Shown here piece after piece: positions 27,972 through 36,200 of a stretch of DNA of 64,000 bases. The translations under genes and the position numbers were made by a program. This stretch comes from an uncultured Atopobiaceae bacterium (GTDB taxonomy: Bacteria > Actinomycetota > Coriobacteriia > Coriobacteriales > Atopobiaceae): NCBI GenBank assembly GCA_944320975.1, contig CALUJM010000004.1, positions 1 through 64,000 of the forward strand. Direction: 5' to 3'. The first letter of the stretch is position 1; each line of letters starts with the position of its first letter. The notes under the pieces are model-generated. The model saw only the letters and a program-made list of their open reading frames with translations, was not told the origin of the DNA and did not search any database.

Positions 27972-27983
27972 CAACACTTGTTC
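27972..27983. promoter_or_regulatory. Second SOS-like box at the thpR promoter
   Basis: CAAC-ACTT-GTTC precedes TATAGT (27987-27992), the probable -10 of thpR. It has the same pattern as the box 70 bp away, so the divergent pair may share control. Confidence 0.4.
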
Positions 27984-28012
27984 TGGTATAGTGGCTAGGA
28001 GAGGAGGGGCAC

Positions 28013-28537
28013 ATGAGGGCGTTCATTGCGCTGGAGTTGCCGGATGCGTTTGCCGACGAGGTCGCCGCCCTGTCGCGGCAGCTGGAGGCTGTCTGCTCGG
28101 GCCGGTTCGTGCCGGACGAGAACCACCATCTCACCCTGGCGTTTCTCGGAGAGGCGGGGGAGGCGGAGGCGCGCTCGGCCATGGCGGCGCTCGATGCGGC
28201 GTGCCTGGACGCAGGCCCCGTTCACCTGCGCGCGACGGGTCTTGGTACCTTCGGGCGCGCCCGCGACGCCACGCTCTGGCTGGGAATCGAAAAGGACCCT
28301 CAGCTCATGGACCTTGCCGCGCGGGTGCGCTCAGAGCTCTCCGCCCGCGGGCTTGCCTATGACGAGAAGGACTTCCTGCCGCACGTGACCCTCGCCCGGC
28401 GCGCCCGCGTGCCCCGTGGGGCGCTGGGGGACCTGGCCTTCCCGCTGCCGGACGAGGCGACGCGCATCACGCTCTTCCGCAGCATCCTCGAGCCCGATGG
28501 CGCCCGCTACAAGCCGCTCTATACGGTGGCGTTATAG
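28013..28537 (+). CDS. thpR: RNA 2',3'-cyclic phosphodiesterase ThpR
   Basis: This 174-residue 2H phosphoesterase opens 2',3'-cyclic phosphates at RNA ends. It has the two required HxT motifs, 'HHLTLAF' near residue 40 and 'PHVTLAR' near 124. It is divergent from the polymerase gene. The ATG has a strong GAGGAGGGG site. The stop is 1 nt from a 117-bp palindrome. Confidence 0.93.
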   Translation: MRAFIALELPDAFADEVAALSRQLEAVCSGRFVPDENHHLTLAFLGEAGEAEARSAMAALDAACLDAGPVHLRATGLGTFGRARDATLWLGIEKDPQLMDLAARVRSELSARGLAYDEKDFLPHVTLARRARVPRGALGDLAFPLPDEATRITLFRSILEPDGARYKPLYTVAL

Positions 28538-28538
28538 T

Positions 28539-28655
28539 CTGCCGGTTGGGGACGGGTTCTCTGCCAATTGGGGACGTGTTATTTCGTGCAGACGCTTTCC
28601 GTCTGCACGAAATAACACGTCCCCAATTGGCAGAGAACCCGTCCCCAACCGGCAG
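28539..28655. repeat. 117-bp palindrome, 56-bp perfect arms
   Basis: Arms 28539-28594 and 28600-28655 are exact reverse complements around the 5-nt loop CTTTC. Each arm contains two tandem units that begin alike: CTGCCGGTTGGGGACGGGTT and CTGCCAATTGGGGACGTGTT. It fills the gap between thpR and the convergent recQ and has no T-tract. Confidence 0.98.
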
Positions 28656-28666
28656 GAAATCCGCTG

Positions 28667-30553
28667 CTACTCGTTGATTTTCTCGAGGAAGAGCTCGCCG
28701 TAGCGCTCGGCCTTCTTGGCACCCACGCCGGAGACGCCGAGCAGCTCGTCGGCGTTTCTCGGCCGCTTGGCGCACATGTCCACGAGGGTGGCGTTGGAGA
28801 AGATGAAGTACGACGGCACGCCCTGCTCGCGCGCGAGACCGTTGCGCAGCTCCGTGAGCTCGGCATAGAGTGCCTGGCCCGCCTCGTCAAGCTCGGAGAC
28901 GTCCGTCGCGGCGCGTGTCTTGGCAGGCGCGGCGGGAATGCGCTCGACGCGCGGAGCACCCTTGGCGACCTTGAGCACGAACGGCTCGTCCCAGGGCGCC
29001 TCGCGGCGCAGGAACGCTCCCGAGGCCCCTGCAAGTGCGATGGTGGGGTAGTCCCCGCCCGTGCGCGCGAGCACGCCGTGGAAGACCAGCTCGTCAATGA
29101 TGGCGCGCACATGCGCCGCCGAGGCGTCGGCCATGATGCCATAGGTGGAGAGGGTATCGAATCCGCGGCGCAGGACCTTCTCGCCGCGCGAGCCGCGCAG
29201 CACGTCTACGATCATGGTCGCCCCGACGCTTCGCCCTCGCTGGGCGATGCGCGCCACGCAGCTCACGACCTTGAGGGCATCCGTGGTGGCGTCCACCTCC
29301 TCGAAGTCCGTGAGGCAGTTCCCGCAGTTGCCGCAGTAGGCGGGCGCCTCCTCGCCAAAGTAGCGCAGGATGTGGGCACGCAAGCACTCGGTGGTCGTGG
29401 CGTAGAAGACCATCTGGCGCAGCCGCTCGGCGTCACGGTCGGCGAGTGCCTCGATCTGCTCGGGCGTGAGCCCCTCGCGAGGCTTGCTCCGTGAAAGCAG
29501 AAACTCTGCCGTATGGACGTCGCCGGGAGAGTAGAGCAGCAGGCAGTCCGCCTTGGTGCCGTCGCGGCCGGCACGGCCGGCCTCCTGGTAGTAGTTCTCA
29601 AGGCTGAGCGGCAGGTTGTAGTGCGCCACATAGTTCACGTTGGACTTGTCGATGCCCATGCCAAAGGCGTTGGTCGCCACCATCACGCGGGCGCGGTCGT
29701 AGAGGAAGTCCTCCTGGTTGCGCTCACGCTCCTCGGCGGACAGGCCGGCGTGGTAGCGCGTGGCGGCAAGCCCCTCGTCGCGCAGCAGGTCACACACTTC
29801 TTCCACGGCGCGCCTGCTCGAGCAGTAGACAATCCCTGAGCGATCGGAGCGCTGCCTGACGAAGGCAACGAGCATGCGGTCCTTCTCGGCGCCGCCCCGC
29901 GGGCGGGAAACAGCAAAGGAGAGGTTGGGACGGTCGAAGCTGGCTATGACCACGAACGGGTCTCTCAGGCCCAGAGCGGACACGATGTCCTTGCGGACCG
30001 CGCGCGTGGCCGTTGCCGTGAGCGCCATCACCGGCGGACGTGCGGGAAGTGCCTCGAGAAACTCAATGATGCGCTGGTAGCTGGGCCTGAAGTCGTTGCC
30101 CCACTGCGAGATGCAATGAGCCTCGTCCACAGCGAGCAATGCCGCGCCGCGTGCGGCGACGGTCTCGAGGAAGGCCGGGTCGTCGAGGCGCTCCGGCGCC
30201 ACGTAGACGAGCGCCAGGGCGCCCGACGCTATGCCGTGGAGCACGCTTGCGCGCTCGCCCGCGGAGAGGGTGGAGTTGAGGAAGCTCGCCGCTACGCCCG
30301 TCTGTCGCAGCGCACCAACCTGGTCGGCCATGAGGGAGATGAGCGGGGAGACCACGAGCGTGAGGCCTCCCGTGCGCGCGGACAGCGCGAGGGCGGGTAC
30401 CTGGTAGCAGACGGACTTGCCCGCCGAGGTGGGCATGACGGCCAGGACGTCGCGCCCGGCGAGCGCGGCGTCCACGATCTCGGCTTGGTGCGGGCGGAAG
30501 CTCGGGTAGCCGAAGGTGGTGCGCAGGATGTCGAGGGGCGTGGGGTCGGCCAT
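28667..30553 (-). CDS. recQ: ATP-dependent DNA helicase RecQ
   Basis: This 628-residue RecQ unwinds DNA in recombination and fork repair. It has motif 0/I 'RPHQAEIVDAAL' and 'MPTSAGKSVCYQ', the DEAH-type box 'AVDEAHCISQWGNDFR', 'QEAGRAGRDG', the zinc-binding 'CLRAHILRYFGEEAPAYCGNCGNC', a winged helix, and a C-terminal HRDC domain ('QALYAELTELRNGLAREQGV' onward). All domains of a full RecQ are present. I chose the ATG at 30553 (MADPTPL), with AGGAG just upstream, over a longer frame with no family similarity. Confidence 0.96.
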   Translation of the reverse strand: MADPTPLDILRTTFGYPSFRPHQAEIVDAALAGRDVLAVMPTSAGKSVCYQVPALALSARTGGLTLVVSPLISLMADQVGALRQTGVAASFLNSTLSAGERASVLHGIASGALALVYVAPERLDDPAFLETVAARGAALLAVDEAHCISQWGNDFRPSYQRIIEFLEALPARPPVMALTATATRAVRKDIVSALGLRDPFVVIASFDRPNLSFAVSRPRGGAEKDRMLVAFVRQRSDRSGIVYCSSRRAVEEVCDLLRDEGLAATRYHAGLSAEERERNQEDFLYDRARVMVATNAFGMGIDKSNVNYVAHYNLPLSLENYYQEAGRAGRDGTKADCLLLYSPGDVHTAEFLLSRSKPREGLTPEQIEALADRDAERLRQMVFYATTTECLRAHILRYFGEEAPAYCGNCGNCLTDFEEVDATTDALKVVSCVARIAQRGRSVGATMIVDVLRGSRGEKVLRRGFDTLSTYGIMADASAAHVRAIIDELVFHGVLARTGGDYPTIALAGASGAFLRREAPWDEPFVLKVAKGAPRVERIPAAPAKTRAATDVSELDEAGQALYAELTELRNGLAREQGVPSYFIFSNATLVDMCAKRPRNADELLGVSGVGAKKAERYGELFLEKINE

Positions 30554-30628
30554 GGGGCTCCTGTCGTCGGGTTCTTCTCGCCCCATTATGCGCCTTGGCC
30601 CGGACGGAAAGGGGCTGTGGTCGTCTCT

Positions 30629-30717
30629 GGGCTCGCTAGTATGCCTTTCGTGACTGCTCGCTCGCATTTGCCCAGTTGGCGAGAAAAGCCTTGCGGAGGG
30701 GGCATACTAGCGAGCCC
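30629..30717. repeat. Intergenic inverted repeat, 17-bp arms
   Basis: GGGCTCGCTAGTATGCC (30629-30645) and its reverse complement (30701-30717) enclose 55 nt. The element lies in the 303-nt gap between recQ and sigI, which otherwise holds the SigI-type promoter at 30806. The arms occur nowhere else in the window. Confidence 0.85.
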
Positions 30718-30805
30718 GGTTTTGCCGCCCGCCGCTTCTTACACGGGGCTTACGTTGTTGCGGAATGGGGCCGGTAACCTGAGCCTTTCAGGCATTTTCT
30801 GCAAA

Positions 30806-30835
30806 CGACCCCGGTTTTGGAGCGGTGCCTTCGCA
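30806..30835 (+). promoter_or_regulatory. Putative SigI-dependent promoter of sigI-rsgI
   Basis: CGACCCCGGTTTTGG (30806-30820), then 11 nt, then CGCA (30832-30835). The same 15-mer, the same 11-nt spacing and CGCA recur at 32493-32522. The ACCCC element resembles the -35 of SigI promoters in Firmicutes, which suggests SigI drives its own operon. Confidence 0.75.
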
Positions 30836-30856
30836 TCCTGTTGTTGAGGGGAGACG

Positions 30857-31600
30857 ATGAGAGAGAACAGGGAGATAGCCGTTCGCGTCCGTGCGGCCAA
30901 GCGGGACCCGCGTGCCGCCGACGAGCTGGTGCGAAGCTACCTCCCGTTCATCAAGGCGGAGACGGCCAAGTTCATGGGCCGGCCTCCGCGGGAGGGGCGC
31001 GACGACGAGCTGGGGATTGCCATGTTTGCCTTTCACGAGGCGGTTATGTCATACGATCGGTCCCGGGGCGCATTTCTTCCCCTTGCGGCCCTGAGCATCA
31101 AGAACCGCCTGATTGACTTCAGGCGTCGCGAATGCCGTCACACCGAGGTTCTCTCCCTCGACGAGCGTCGGTCGACGGCCGACGACGAGGACGACCGCCC
31201 GCTTGTCGAGACGCTTGCTGCCGAGAAGGACGAGCTCGCGGAGCGCGAGGCGCGCCTTGCGAGCCGGGCGGAAATCGCGGAGTTCGCGGCGCAGCTCAAG
31301 GAGTTTGGCATCACGCTCTTTGACGTGACCGAGAGCTGCCCGCGCCAGCAGCGCACGCTCGAGGCGTGCGGGCGGGCGCTCGCGCATGCCCGTGCCAACC
31401 CTGGCCTCCTGGAGCGGCTCCTTGCCACCAAGAAGCTGCCGATCTCCGATCTCGCTCGCGGCTCTGGGGTCGAGAAGAAGACGCTCGAGCGCCATCGAAC
31501 CTACCTCGTGGCGCTGCTGCTTGCCTACACCAACGGGTTCGAAATCATTCGTGGCCACCTGTGCAAAATCGTGGGCAGCGGGGGAGGTGACGGTCGATGA
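30857..31600 (+). CDS. sigI: RNA polymerase sigma factor SigI
   Basis: This 247-residue sigma-70 family protein is of the SigI group. It has a region 2-like part ('ADELVRSYLPFIKAETAKFM', 'EAVMSYDRSRGAFLPLAALSIKNRLIDFRRRE') and a C-terminal SigI-type domain ('LKEFGITLFDVTESCPRQ' ... 'RGSGVEKKTLERHRTYLVALLLAYTNGFEIIRGHL'). SigI factors respond to envelope or polysaccharide signals through a membrane RsgI partner. Here that partner overlaps by 4 bp (ATGA), and both lie behind a promoter that the sigma probably recognises. Confidence 0.92.
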   Translation: MRENREIAVRVRAAKRDPRAADELVRSYLPFIKAETAKFMGRPPREGRDDELGIAMFAFHEAVMSYDRSRGAFLPLAALSIKNRLIDFRRRECRHTEVLSLDERRSTADDEDDRPLVETLAAEKDELAEREARLASRAEIAEFAAQLKEFGITLFDVTESCPRQQRTLEACGRALAHARANPGLLERLLATKKLPISDLARGSGVEKKTLERHRTYLVALLLAYTNGFEIIRGHLCKIVGSGGGDGR

Positions 31601-32448
31601 GCTACCTGATCTTGGAGTGCGCTGCGAGCTATGCCGTGGCGCTCGACGAGGAGGGGCGCTTCGTGCGGGTTCCCAACCTCGGATACGAAGTCGGCCAGGA
31701 GGTCGATGACGTCGTCATCTTTGATGAGGGTCAGCTGCTCGCCTTCGAGGCGCGGAAGGCGAGAAGGACGCGCAGGCGCGTGGGACTGATCGCTGCCGCG
31801 GCGTGTCTCGTCGTCGCCGTCATCGCCGGCGGCGTCGTGTGGCGCCTACCCATTGGCACCGTCTACATGCGCATCAACCCCGAGGTGAGCATGGAGGTCA
31901 ACCGCTTTGACCGCGTCGTGGACGTGGAGGGAGAAAACGCTGACGGCGAGGCGCTTGTGAGCGGGTTCTCGTTCTACGGAAGGACGATCGACGACGTCTC
32001 GGACGACCTGGCAAATAGGGCCGAGGAGCAGGGCTATCTCAAGGAGGGCGGCACCATCGAGTTGACCGTGGAGTCGGGTGACGAGGAGTGGAAGACGGCG
32101 ACCGAGGACCGGCTCGTGATCGAGCTGGAGGTCCACCTCGACCATCGCGTGGTGGTCGAGGGATCGGGGGTGCCGGTTGGCGGCGCGCCTGACGACGATG
32201 GCCTTGACGATGCGGACGACTGGGACGATGACGGTTTTGACGATCTTGACAATGACGAAGACGACGGAGTCGCGCCGGTTCCGCCCGAGACCGATACAGC
32301 GCCCGCGCCCAATCCGCCCGCGCCACAAGCCCCCTTGGCCATCGATGACGACGAGGACGATGACGACGGCTGGGACGACGATGACGACGAGGACGATGAC
32401 GACGGTTGGGACGACGATGATGACGATGGGGACGACGATGACGACTAG
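31597..32448 (+). CDS. RsgI-like membrane anti-sigma factor with Asp-rich tail
   Basis: This is a 283-residue single-pass protein. Residues 1-45 ('LILECAASYAVALDEEGRFVRVPN') are the RsgI_N domain that holds SigI. A basic stretch precedes the membrane helix at about 67-88. The outside part has the RsgI juxtamembrane fold ('VYMRINPEVSMEVNRFDRVVDVEGEN'). The C-terminal 90 residues are an acidic Asp/Trp/Pro tail ('DDDDGWDDDDDE'-type repeats) in place of the carbohydrate-binding modules seen in clostridial RsgI. A calcium- or cation-binding sensor is possible. Confidence 0.88.
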   Translation: MSYLILECAASYAVALDEEGRFVRVPNLGYEVGQEVDDVVIFDEGQLLAFEARKARRTRRRVGLIAAAACLVVAVIAGGVVWRLPIGTVYMRINPEVSMEVNRFDRVVDVEGENADGEALVSGFSFYGRTIDDVSDDLANRAEEQGYLKEGGTIELTVESGDEEWKTATEDRLVIELEVHLDHRVVVEGSGVPVGGAPDDDGLDDADDWDDDGFDDLDNDEDDGVAPVPPETDTAPAPNPPAPQAPLAIDDDEDDDDGWDDDDDEDDDDGWDDDDDDGDDDDD

Positions 32449-32492
32449 CCGCGTCGCACGTTTTTCTCGCCTGGCGGATATTTCTTTCTGAG

Positions 32493-32522
32493 CGACCCCG
32501 GTTTTGGTGGGGCGCCTGCGCA
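32493..32522 (+). promoter_or_regulatory. Second copy of the SigI-type promoter
   Basis: CGACCCCGGTTTTGG (32493-32507), 11 nt, then CGCA (32519-32522), identical in layout to 30806-30835. The lipoprotein gene starts 49 nt downstream. It makes the lipoprotein a separately initiated member of the SigI regulon. Confidence 0.75.
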
Positions 32523-32570
32523 ACCTCTCACTGCAAGGCAAAACTGAGGTTACGACCCAAGGAGGACACC

Positions 32571-33473
32571 ATGAAGACCACGAGCCTGAAGAACATCCTG
32601 ACCGGCGCGACCATGGGCATCGCCCTCACGGCGGTTTTGGCGGGCTGCGGGACGACGCCCGCCGCGACGCAGACGGCGGACGGTGCCGGCGAGACCCCGA
32701 TCGCCCAGGCGTCCCAGGCGGCGGGAACCCTGCTTCTGAGCGTCAACCCCGAGATTGAGATCGAGTATGACGACGATGGCCTCGTCACCGAGGTCGAGGG
32801 CGTGAACGACGAGGGCCGCGGGGTGACGAGCGGGTACGGGGGCTACGAGGGACGCCAGTGCCGGGAGGTCGTCTCCGACCTGGTGGAGGAGATTTACGAG
32901 GCAGGGCACTTCAACCAGACGGTTGACGGCCACGACCGCAATGTGGTCGTGAAGCTTCAGCAGGGCTCGAGCTATCCCGGGGAGGACTTCTTGCGGGGAA
33001 TCGAGGACGATGTGCGCGCAACGGTGGGCGGCTTTGGCCTTGCCTCCGACGCGCTGACGGTGGCGCCCGAGCAGCTCGATGACCGCGGATATATTGGTCT
33101 CGACGCTGCGAAGGACATCGTGCTCTCCCAGCTCGGGCTGACCGAGGCGAGCTTCAACGACCACGAGTACGAGCTGGATGACGGCGTGTACGAGATGGAG
33201 TTCACGTCTGGAGGCGTCGAGTACGAGTACGAGGTGGACGCCCGCACGGGCAAGGTCCTCGAGGCCGACGTCGACGGCAATGACGACTGGGACGACCGTG
33301 ACGACTGGGATGACTGGCACGAGGACCGCTACGACCGCGATGACGACTGGGGCGACGCGGATGACGACCGCGACGACGACTGGGATGACGACCGCGACGA
33401 CCTGGATGACCGCGACGACGATTGGGATGACGACCGCGACGACGATTGGGATGACGACCGCGACGACGACTAG
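32571..33473 (+). CDS. Asp-rich lipoprotein with PepSY-like domains
   Basis: This 300-residue lipoprotein has a signal peptide with lipobox 'LAGC' near residue 26. Residues 45-130 repeat the RsgI-type motif ('LLLSVNPEIEIEYDDDGLVTEVEG'). A PepSY-like domain follows ('IGLDAAKDIVLSQLGL' ... 'YEMEFTSGGVEYEYEVDARTGKVLE'). The last 60 residues are an acidic tail of DDRDDDWDD-type repeats, similar in character to the tail of the RsgI-like protein. It probably works outside the membrane with that protein, perhaps as a competing sensor. AAGGAGG precedes the ATG. Confidence 0.8.
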   Translation: MKTTSLKNILTGATMGIALTAVLAGCGTTPAATQTADGAGETPIAQASQAAGTLLLSVNPEIEIEYDDDGLVTEVEGVNDEGRGVTSGYGGYEGRQCREVVSDLVEEIYEAGHFNQTVDGHDRNVVVKLQQGSSYPGEDFLRGIEDDVRATVGGFGLASDALTVAPEQLDDRGYIGLDAAKDIVLSQLGLTEASFNDHEYELDDGVYEMEFTSGGVEYEYEVDARTGKVLEADVDGNDDWDDRDDWDDWHEDRYDRDDDWGDADDDRDDDWDDDRDDLDDRDDDWDDDRDDDWDDDRDDD

Positions 33474-33493
33474 CCCGAGCCTCAGCTCCCCTG

Positions 33494-33524
33494 CGACCCC
33501 GTCCTCATGGGCGGGGTCGATTTG
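33494..33524 (+). terminator. Terminator of the SigI-regulon lipoprotein gene
   Basis: An 8-bp stem CGACCCCG / CGGGGTCG with a 10-nt loop is followed by ATTTGTGT. It sits 20 nt after the stop codon. Confidence 0.65.
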
Positions 33525-33544
33525 TGTCGCCTCTTGCGGGGGAA

Positions 33545-33619
33545 TTAGTGTACAAAATCAGAGTTGTTCGGAAAAACCAACTGCAGATATAGATAGTGAA
33601 ATCTGATTTTGTACACTAA
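33545..33619. repeat. 75-bp intergenic inverted repeat, 18-bp arms
   Basis: TTAGTGTACAAAATCAGA (33545-33562) and its exact reverse complement (33602-33619) enclose a 39-nt AT-rich interior with AACTGCAG. It lies between the convergent lipoprotein and ecfT genes. It resembles the 97-bp elements at 9537 in layout, but not in arm sequence. Confidence 0.9.
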
Positions 33620-33659
33620 ATCGCCGGGCTGGGGTGGCGCCCGGGACGGCTCGGCGCGC

Positions 33660-34406
33660 CTACAGCACCACGCCCAGGGCCACGAGCGCCACGCAGCACG
33701 CGAGCACGATCCAGTCGCGCGCTACGAGCGGATAGCGCTTGAAGCTGCTCTCGCGCGTGCGCAGGTAGAAGCCGCGCTGCTCGGCGGCAAGCGCCGTGGC
33801 CTCGGTCTTGCCCACGGAGCTCACGAGCAGCGGCACGCAGAGAGGCAGCATGAGCTGCAGCTTGCGGATGGGGTTGCGCGTGTCGTACTCCACGCCTCGG
33901 GCGGTCTGGGCCTCCATGATCGCGTTCATCTCCTGCGAGAACACGGGGACGAAGCGCAGCGCCGTGGTGAACGTGAACGCGTAGCGGTACGGGACGCGCA
34001 GCACCTCGACGCAGGCGTTTGCGAGGTCGGTGAGCCTGGTCACCATGAGCATGAGCACGAGCGGCAGCGCCACGCCCATGAGGCGCAGACATACCTTGGG
34101 GCCCGTGAGCAGGCCGTCGGTGGTCACAAAGCCCCAGACAACGCCACCGGTGCGGGTGAAGATGAGCTGGAAGACAAACATCACCACGCCGAGGGGAACC
34201 ACGAGCTTGAGCAGGCGCGCAAGCCGTCCGGGCACGCCGGCGTACGCGGCGAGCGCAAATGTGAGGGCGAGAAGGGCGAGCAGCAGCGGGTAGGTGTCCG
34301 CCAGCAGCGTCGCTGCGATGATGGCGGCGGCCAGGGCGAGCTTGGTCACGGGGTTGAGCCGGTGGAGCAGGGTGTCCCCGGGAACGTAGTCGATGACGCT
34401 GGTCAC
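33660..34406 (-). CDS. ecfT: ECF transporter EcfT (predicted tryptophan module)
   Basis: This 248-residue membrane subunit has the coupling motifs 'AQTARGVEY' near residue 153 and 'AAEQRGFY' near 191. The start is a GTG at 34406 that overlaps the ATPase stop (GTGA), so the two are coupled. It is the last gene of a second S-A-A-T ECF operon. The leader with three consecutive Trp codons at the head of the operon indicates a role in tryptophan uptake. Confidence 0.9.
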   Translation of the reverse strand: MTSVIDYVPGDTLLHRLNPVTKLALAAAIIAATLLADTYPLLLALLALTFALAAYAGVPGRLARLLKLVVPLGVVMFVFQLIFTRTGGVVWGFVTTDGLLTGPKVCLRLMGVALPLVLMLMVTRLTDLANACVEVLRVPYRYAFTFTTALRFVPVFSQEMNAIMEAQTARGVEYDTRNPIRKLQLMLPLCVPLLVSSVGKTEATALAAEQRGFYLRTRESSFKRYPLVARDWIVLACCVALVALGVVL

Positions 34407-36148
34407 TTGAGCATCCCCTCCACGGTGTCGACGATGTCGGAGACCTGGGAGGCCCCCGCAAAGGCGGGCGAGACGTCGCGCGCGAGCTCGGCGGCAAGGC
34501 GCACGACCTGCGGCGCCTCGACGTCGGCGCGGGCCATGAGCCCGGCGTCCGCAAAGACCTGGTCCGCGGGACCCTGCCCGAGGATGCGCCCGTCGGCCAT
34601 GACGATGACGCGCTCGGCAAAGTCCGAGACGACCTCCATGTCGTGGCAGACCATGACGACGGCGCAGCCCTTCTCGGCCATCTCGCGCACCGTCTCCATG
34701 ACCGTCATGCACTCGCGGTAGTCGAGGCCGCTCGTGGGCTCGTCGAGAAGGACCACCTCCGGCTCCATCACGACCACGGAGGCCAGGGCGACCATCTGTC
34801 GCTGTCCGCGGGAGAGCGAGAAGGGCGCGGCGTCGAGGGACAGGCCGAAGCGCTCGGCGACGGAGCGTGCGCGCTCTCGGGCCTCGCCTGCTCCGACCCC
34901 CGTGAGCTCGAGGCCAAAGGCGAGCTCGTCGAGGACGGTGTCCTTGCAGAGCTGGCGGTCGGGGTTCTGGAAGAGCGTGGAGACGTGCGCGGCCAGGCGG
35001 CTCGTGGGGGTGTCGCGCGTGTCGAGGCCGGCTACGAGCACCTCGCCGGAGGCGGGCTTGAACAGCCCGTTCAGGAGCTTGGTGAGGGTCGTCTTGCCGG
35101 CGCCGTTCTGCCCGACGATGCCCACGATCTCGCCGGGCCGCGCGTCGAAGCTGAGGTGCTCTACGGTGGCGCGGCTCCCGGGGTAGGCGAAGCTGACGTC
35201 GCGGAAGCTGACCACGGGGTCGGCGGTTCGGGCGGGGCGGGGCTTTGCGGGGGTGCCTGCTGCCGCGTTCTTCTCGCCTGCGGCTCGTCCGCGGACGAGG
35301 TCGGCCACGAGGTCGCGCGCCTCGGCCACGCTGAGATAGGGCGCCCCGGGCTCGATGACGCCGTGCTCGGCCAGGCTGTTGGAGATGCGCGCCACGCGGG
35401 GGCTGTCCACGCCGAGCGCCCGCAGCTCGCGCCCGTGCGAGAAGACCGTGCGCGGCGTGCCCTCAAAGGCGACCTGGCCCCGGTCCATAACGACGATGCG
35501 GTCGCAGTGCTCGCAGAGCAGGGCGACCTTCTGCTCGATGACCACGACGGTGATGCCGGCGTCCCGGTTGAGCGCGCGCAGCGTCTCGAAGACCGTGCTC
35601 GACGAGACGGGGTCGAGTGCGGCGGTGGGCTCGTCGAGGACGAGCACGCGCGGGCGCAGCGCCAGCATGGCGGCGATGGCGACCTTTTGCTTCTGGCCGC
35701 CGGAGAGCGTTGCGATCTCACGCTCGCGCAGTTCGGCGATGCCGACGGTCTCGAGCGCGCTGGCGAGGCGGCCGGGAATCTGGTCGTGGGGCACGCCGAA
35801 GTTCTCGAGGCCGAAGAGCAGCTCGTCCTCCACCACGGAGGCGACCATCTGGGCGTCGATGTCCTGGCTGATGCTGCCCACGACGCGAGAGATGTCCGTG
35901 AGCGTGACCTCGCAGGTGTCGCGTCCGTCCACGGTCACGGCCCCGAAGAGCTGTCCGCGATAGTGATGGGGGATGGCGCCGGACAGGGCGGCGGCGAGCG
36001 TGGACTTGCCGGCTCCCGAGGGTCCGATCACGCCCACGAACTCCCCCGGCGCGATGCCGAGGGAGACGTGGTCGAGCGCGGGAGTCGCGGACGCGCCGTA
36101 CGAGAACGAGACGTCGTCGAGCCGGATGATGGGGGAGGGCTGGGCCAT
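34403..36148 (-). CDS. ecfA: Fused EcfA-EcfA' ATPase (predicted tryptophan module)
   Basis: This 581-residue double ATPase has Walker A 'GPSGAGKST' near residue 40, 'LSGGQKQK' and 'VLVLDEP' in the first domain. The second has 'GQNGAGKTT' near 345, the variant signature 'LSRGQRQM' and 'VVLLDEP'. An Ala/Pro-rich linker joins the halves near residues 290-305. It drives the EcfT encoded downstream and the S component encoded upstream. A 33-bp palindrome lies between it and the S-component gene. Confidence 0.92.
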   Translation of the reverse strand: MAQPSPIIRLDDVSFSYGASATPALDHVSLGIAPGEFVGVIGPSGAGKSTLAAALSGAIPHHYRGQLFGAVTVDGRDTCEVTLTDISRVVGSISQDIDAQMVASVVEDELLFGLENFGVPHDQIPGRLASALETVGIAELREREIATLSGGQKQKVAIAAMLALRPRVLVLDEPTAALDPVSSSTVFETLRALNRDAGITVVVIEQKVALLCEHCDRIVVMDRGQVAFEGTPRTVFSHGRELRALGVDSPRVARISNSLAEHGVIEPGAPYLSVAEARDLVADLVRGRAAGEKNAAAGTPAKPRPARTADPVVSFRDVSFAYPGSRATVEHLSFDARPGEIVGIVGQNGAGKTTLTKLLNGLFKPASGEVLVAGLDTRDTPTSRLAAHVSTLFQNPDRQLCKDTVLDELAFGLELTGVGAGEARERARSVAERFGLSLDAAPFSLSRGQRQMVALASVVVMEPEVVLLDEPTSGLDYRECMTVMETVREMAEKGCAVVMVCHDMEVVSDFAERVIVMADGRILGQGPADQVFADAGLMARADVEAPQVVRLAAELARDVSPAFAGASQVSDIVDTVEGMLK

Positions 36149-36160
36149 GGCGACCTTTCT

Positions 36161-36193
36161 TGATTCAAAAGGGGTCTGACCCCTTTTGGATCA
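36161..36193. repeat. 33-bp palindrome inside the second ECF operon
   Basis: TGATTCAAAAGGGGTC, one base, then GACCCCTTTTGGATCA, with a single mismatch. It has the same arm type as 15018-15050. It sits between the S-component stop and the ATPase ribosome site, so it would form an intercistronic mRNA hairpin. Confidence 0.9.
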
Positions 36194-36200
36194 TTGCGTG

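Noticed and set aside
28539-28655. Long palindromes as Rho-independent terminators
   Set aside because: None of the long palindromes is followed by a T-tract, several lie inside operons and one lies within a gene.
32160-33473. Asp-rich DNA repeats as a CRISPR or minisatellite
   Set aside because: Units are short and variable, lie in frame at the C termini of two proteins, and have no regular spacers.
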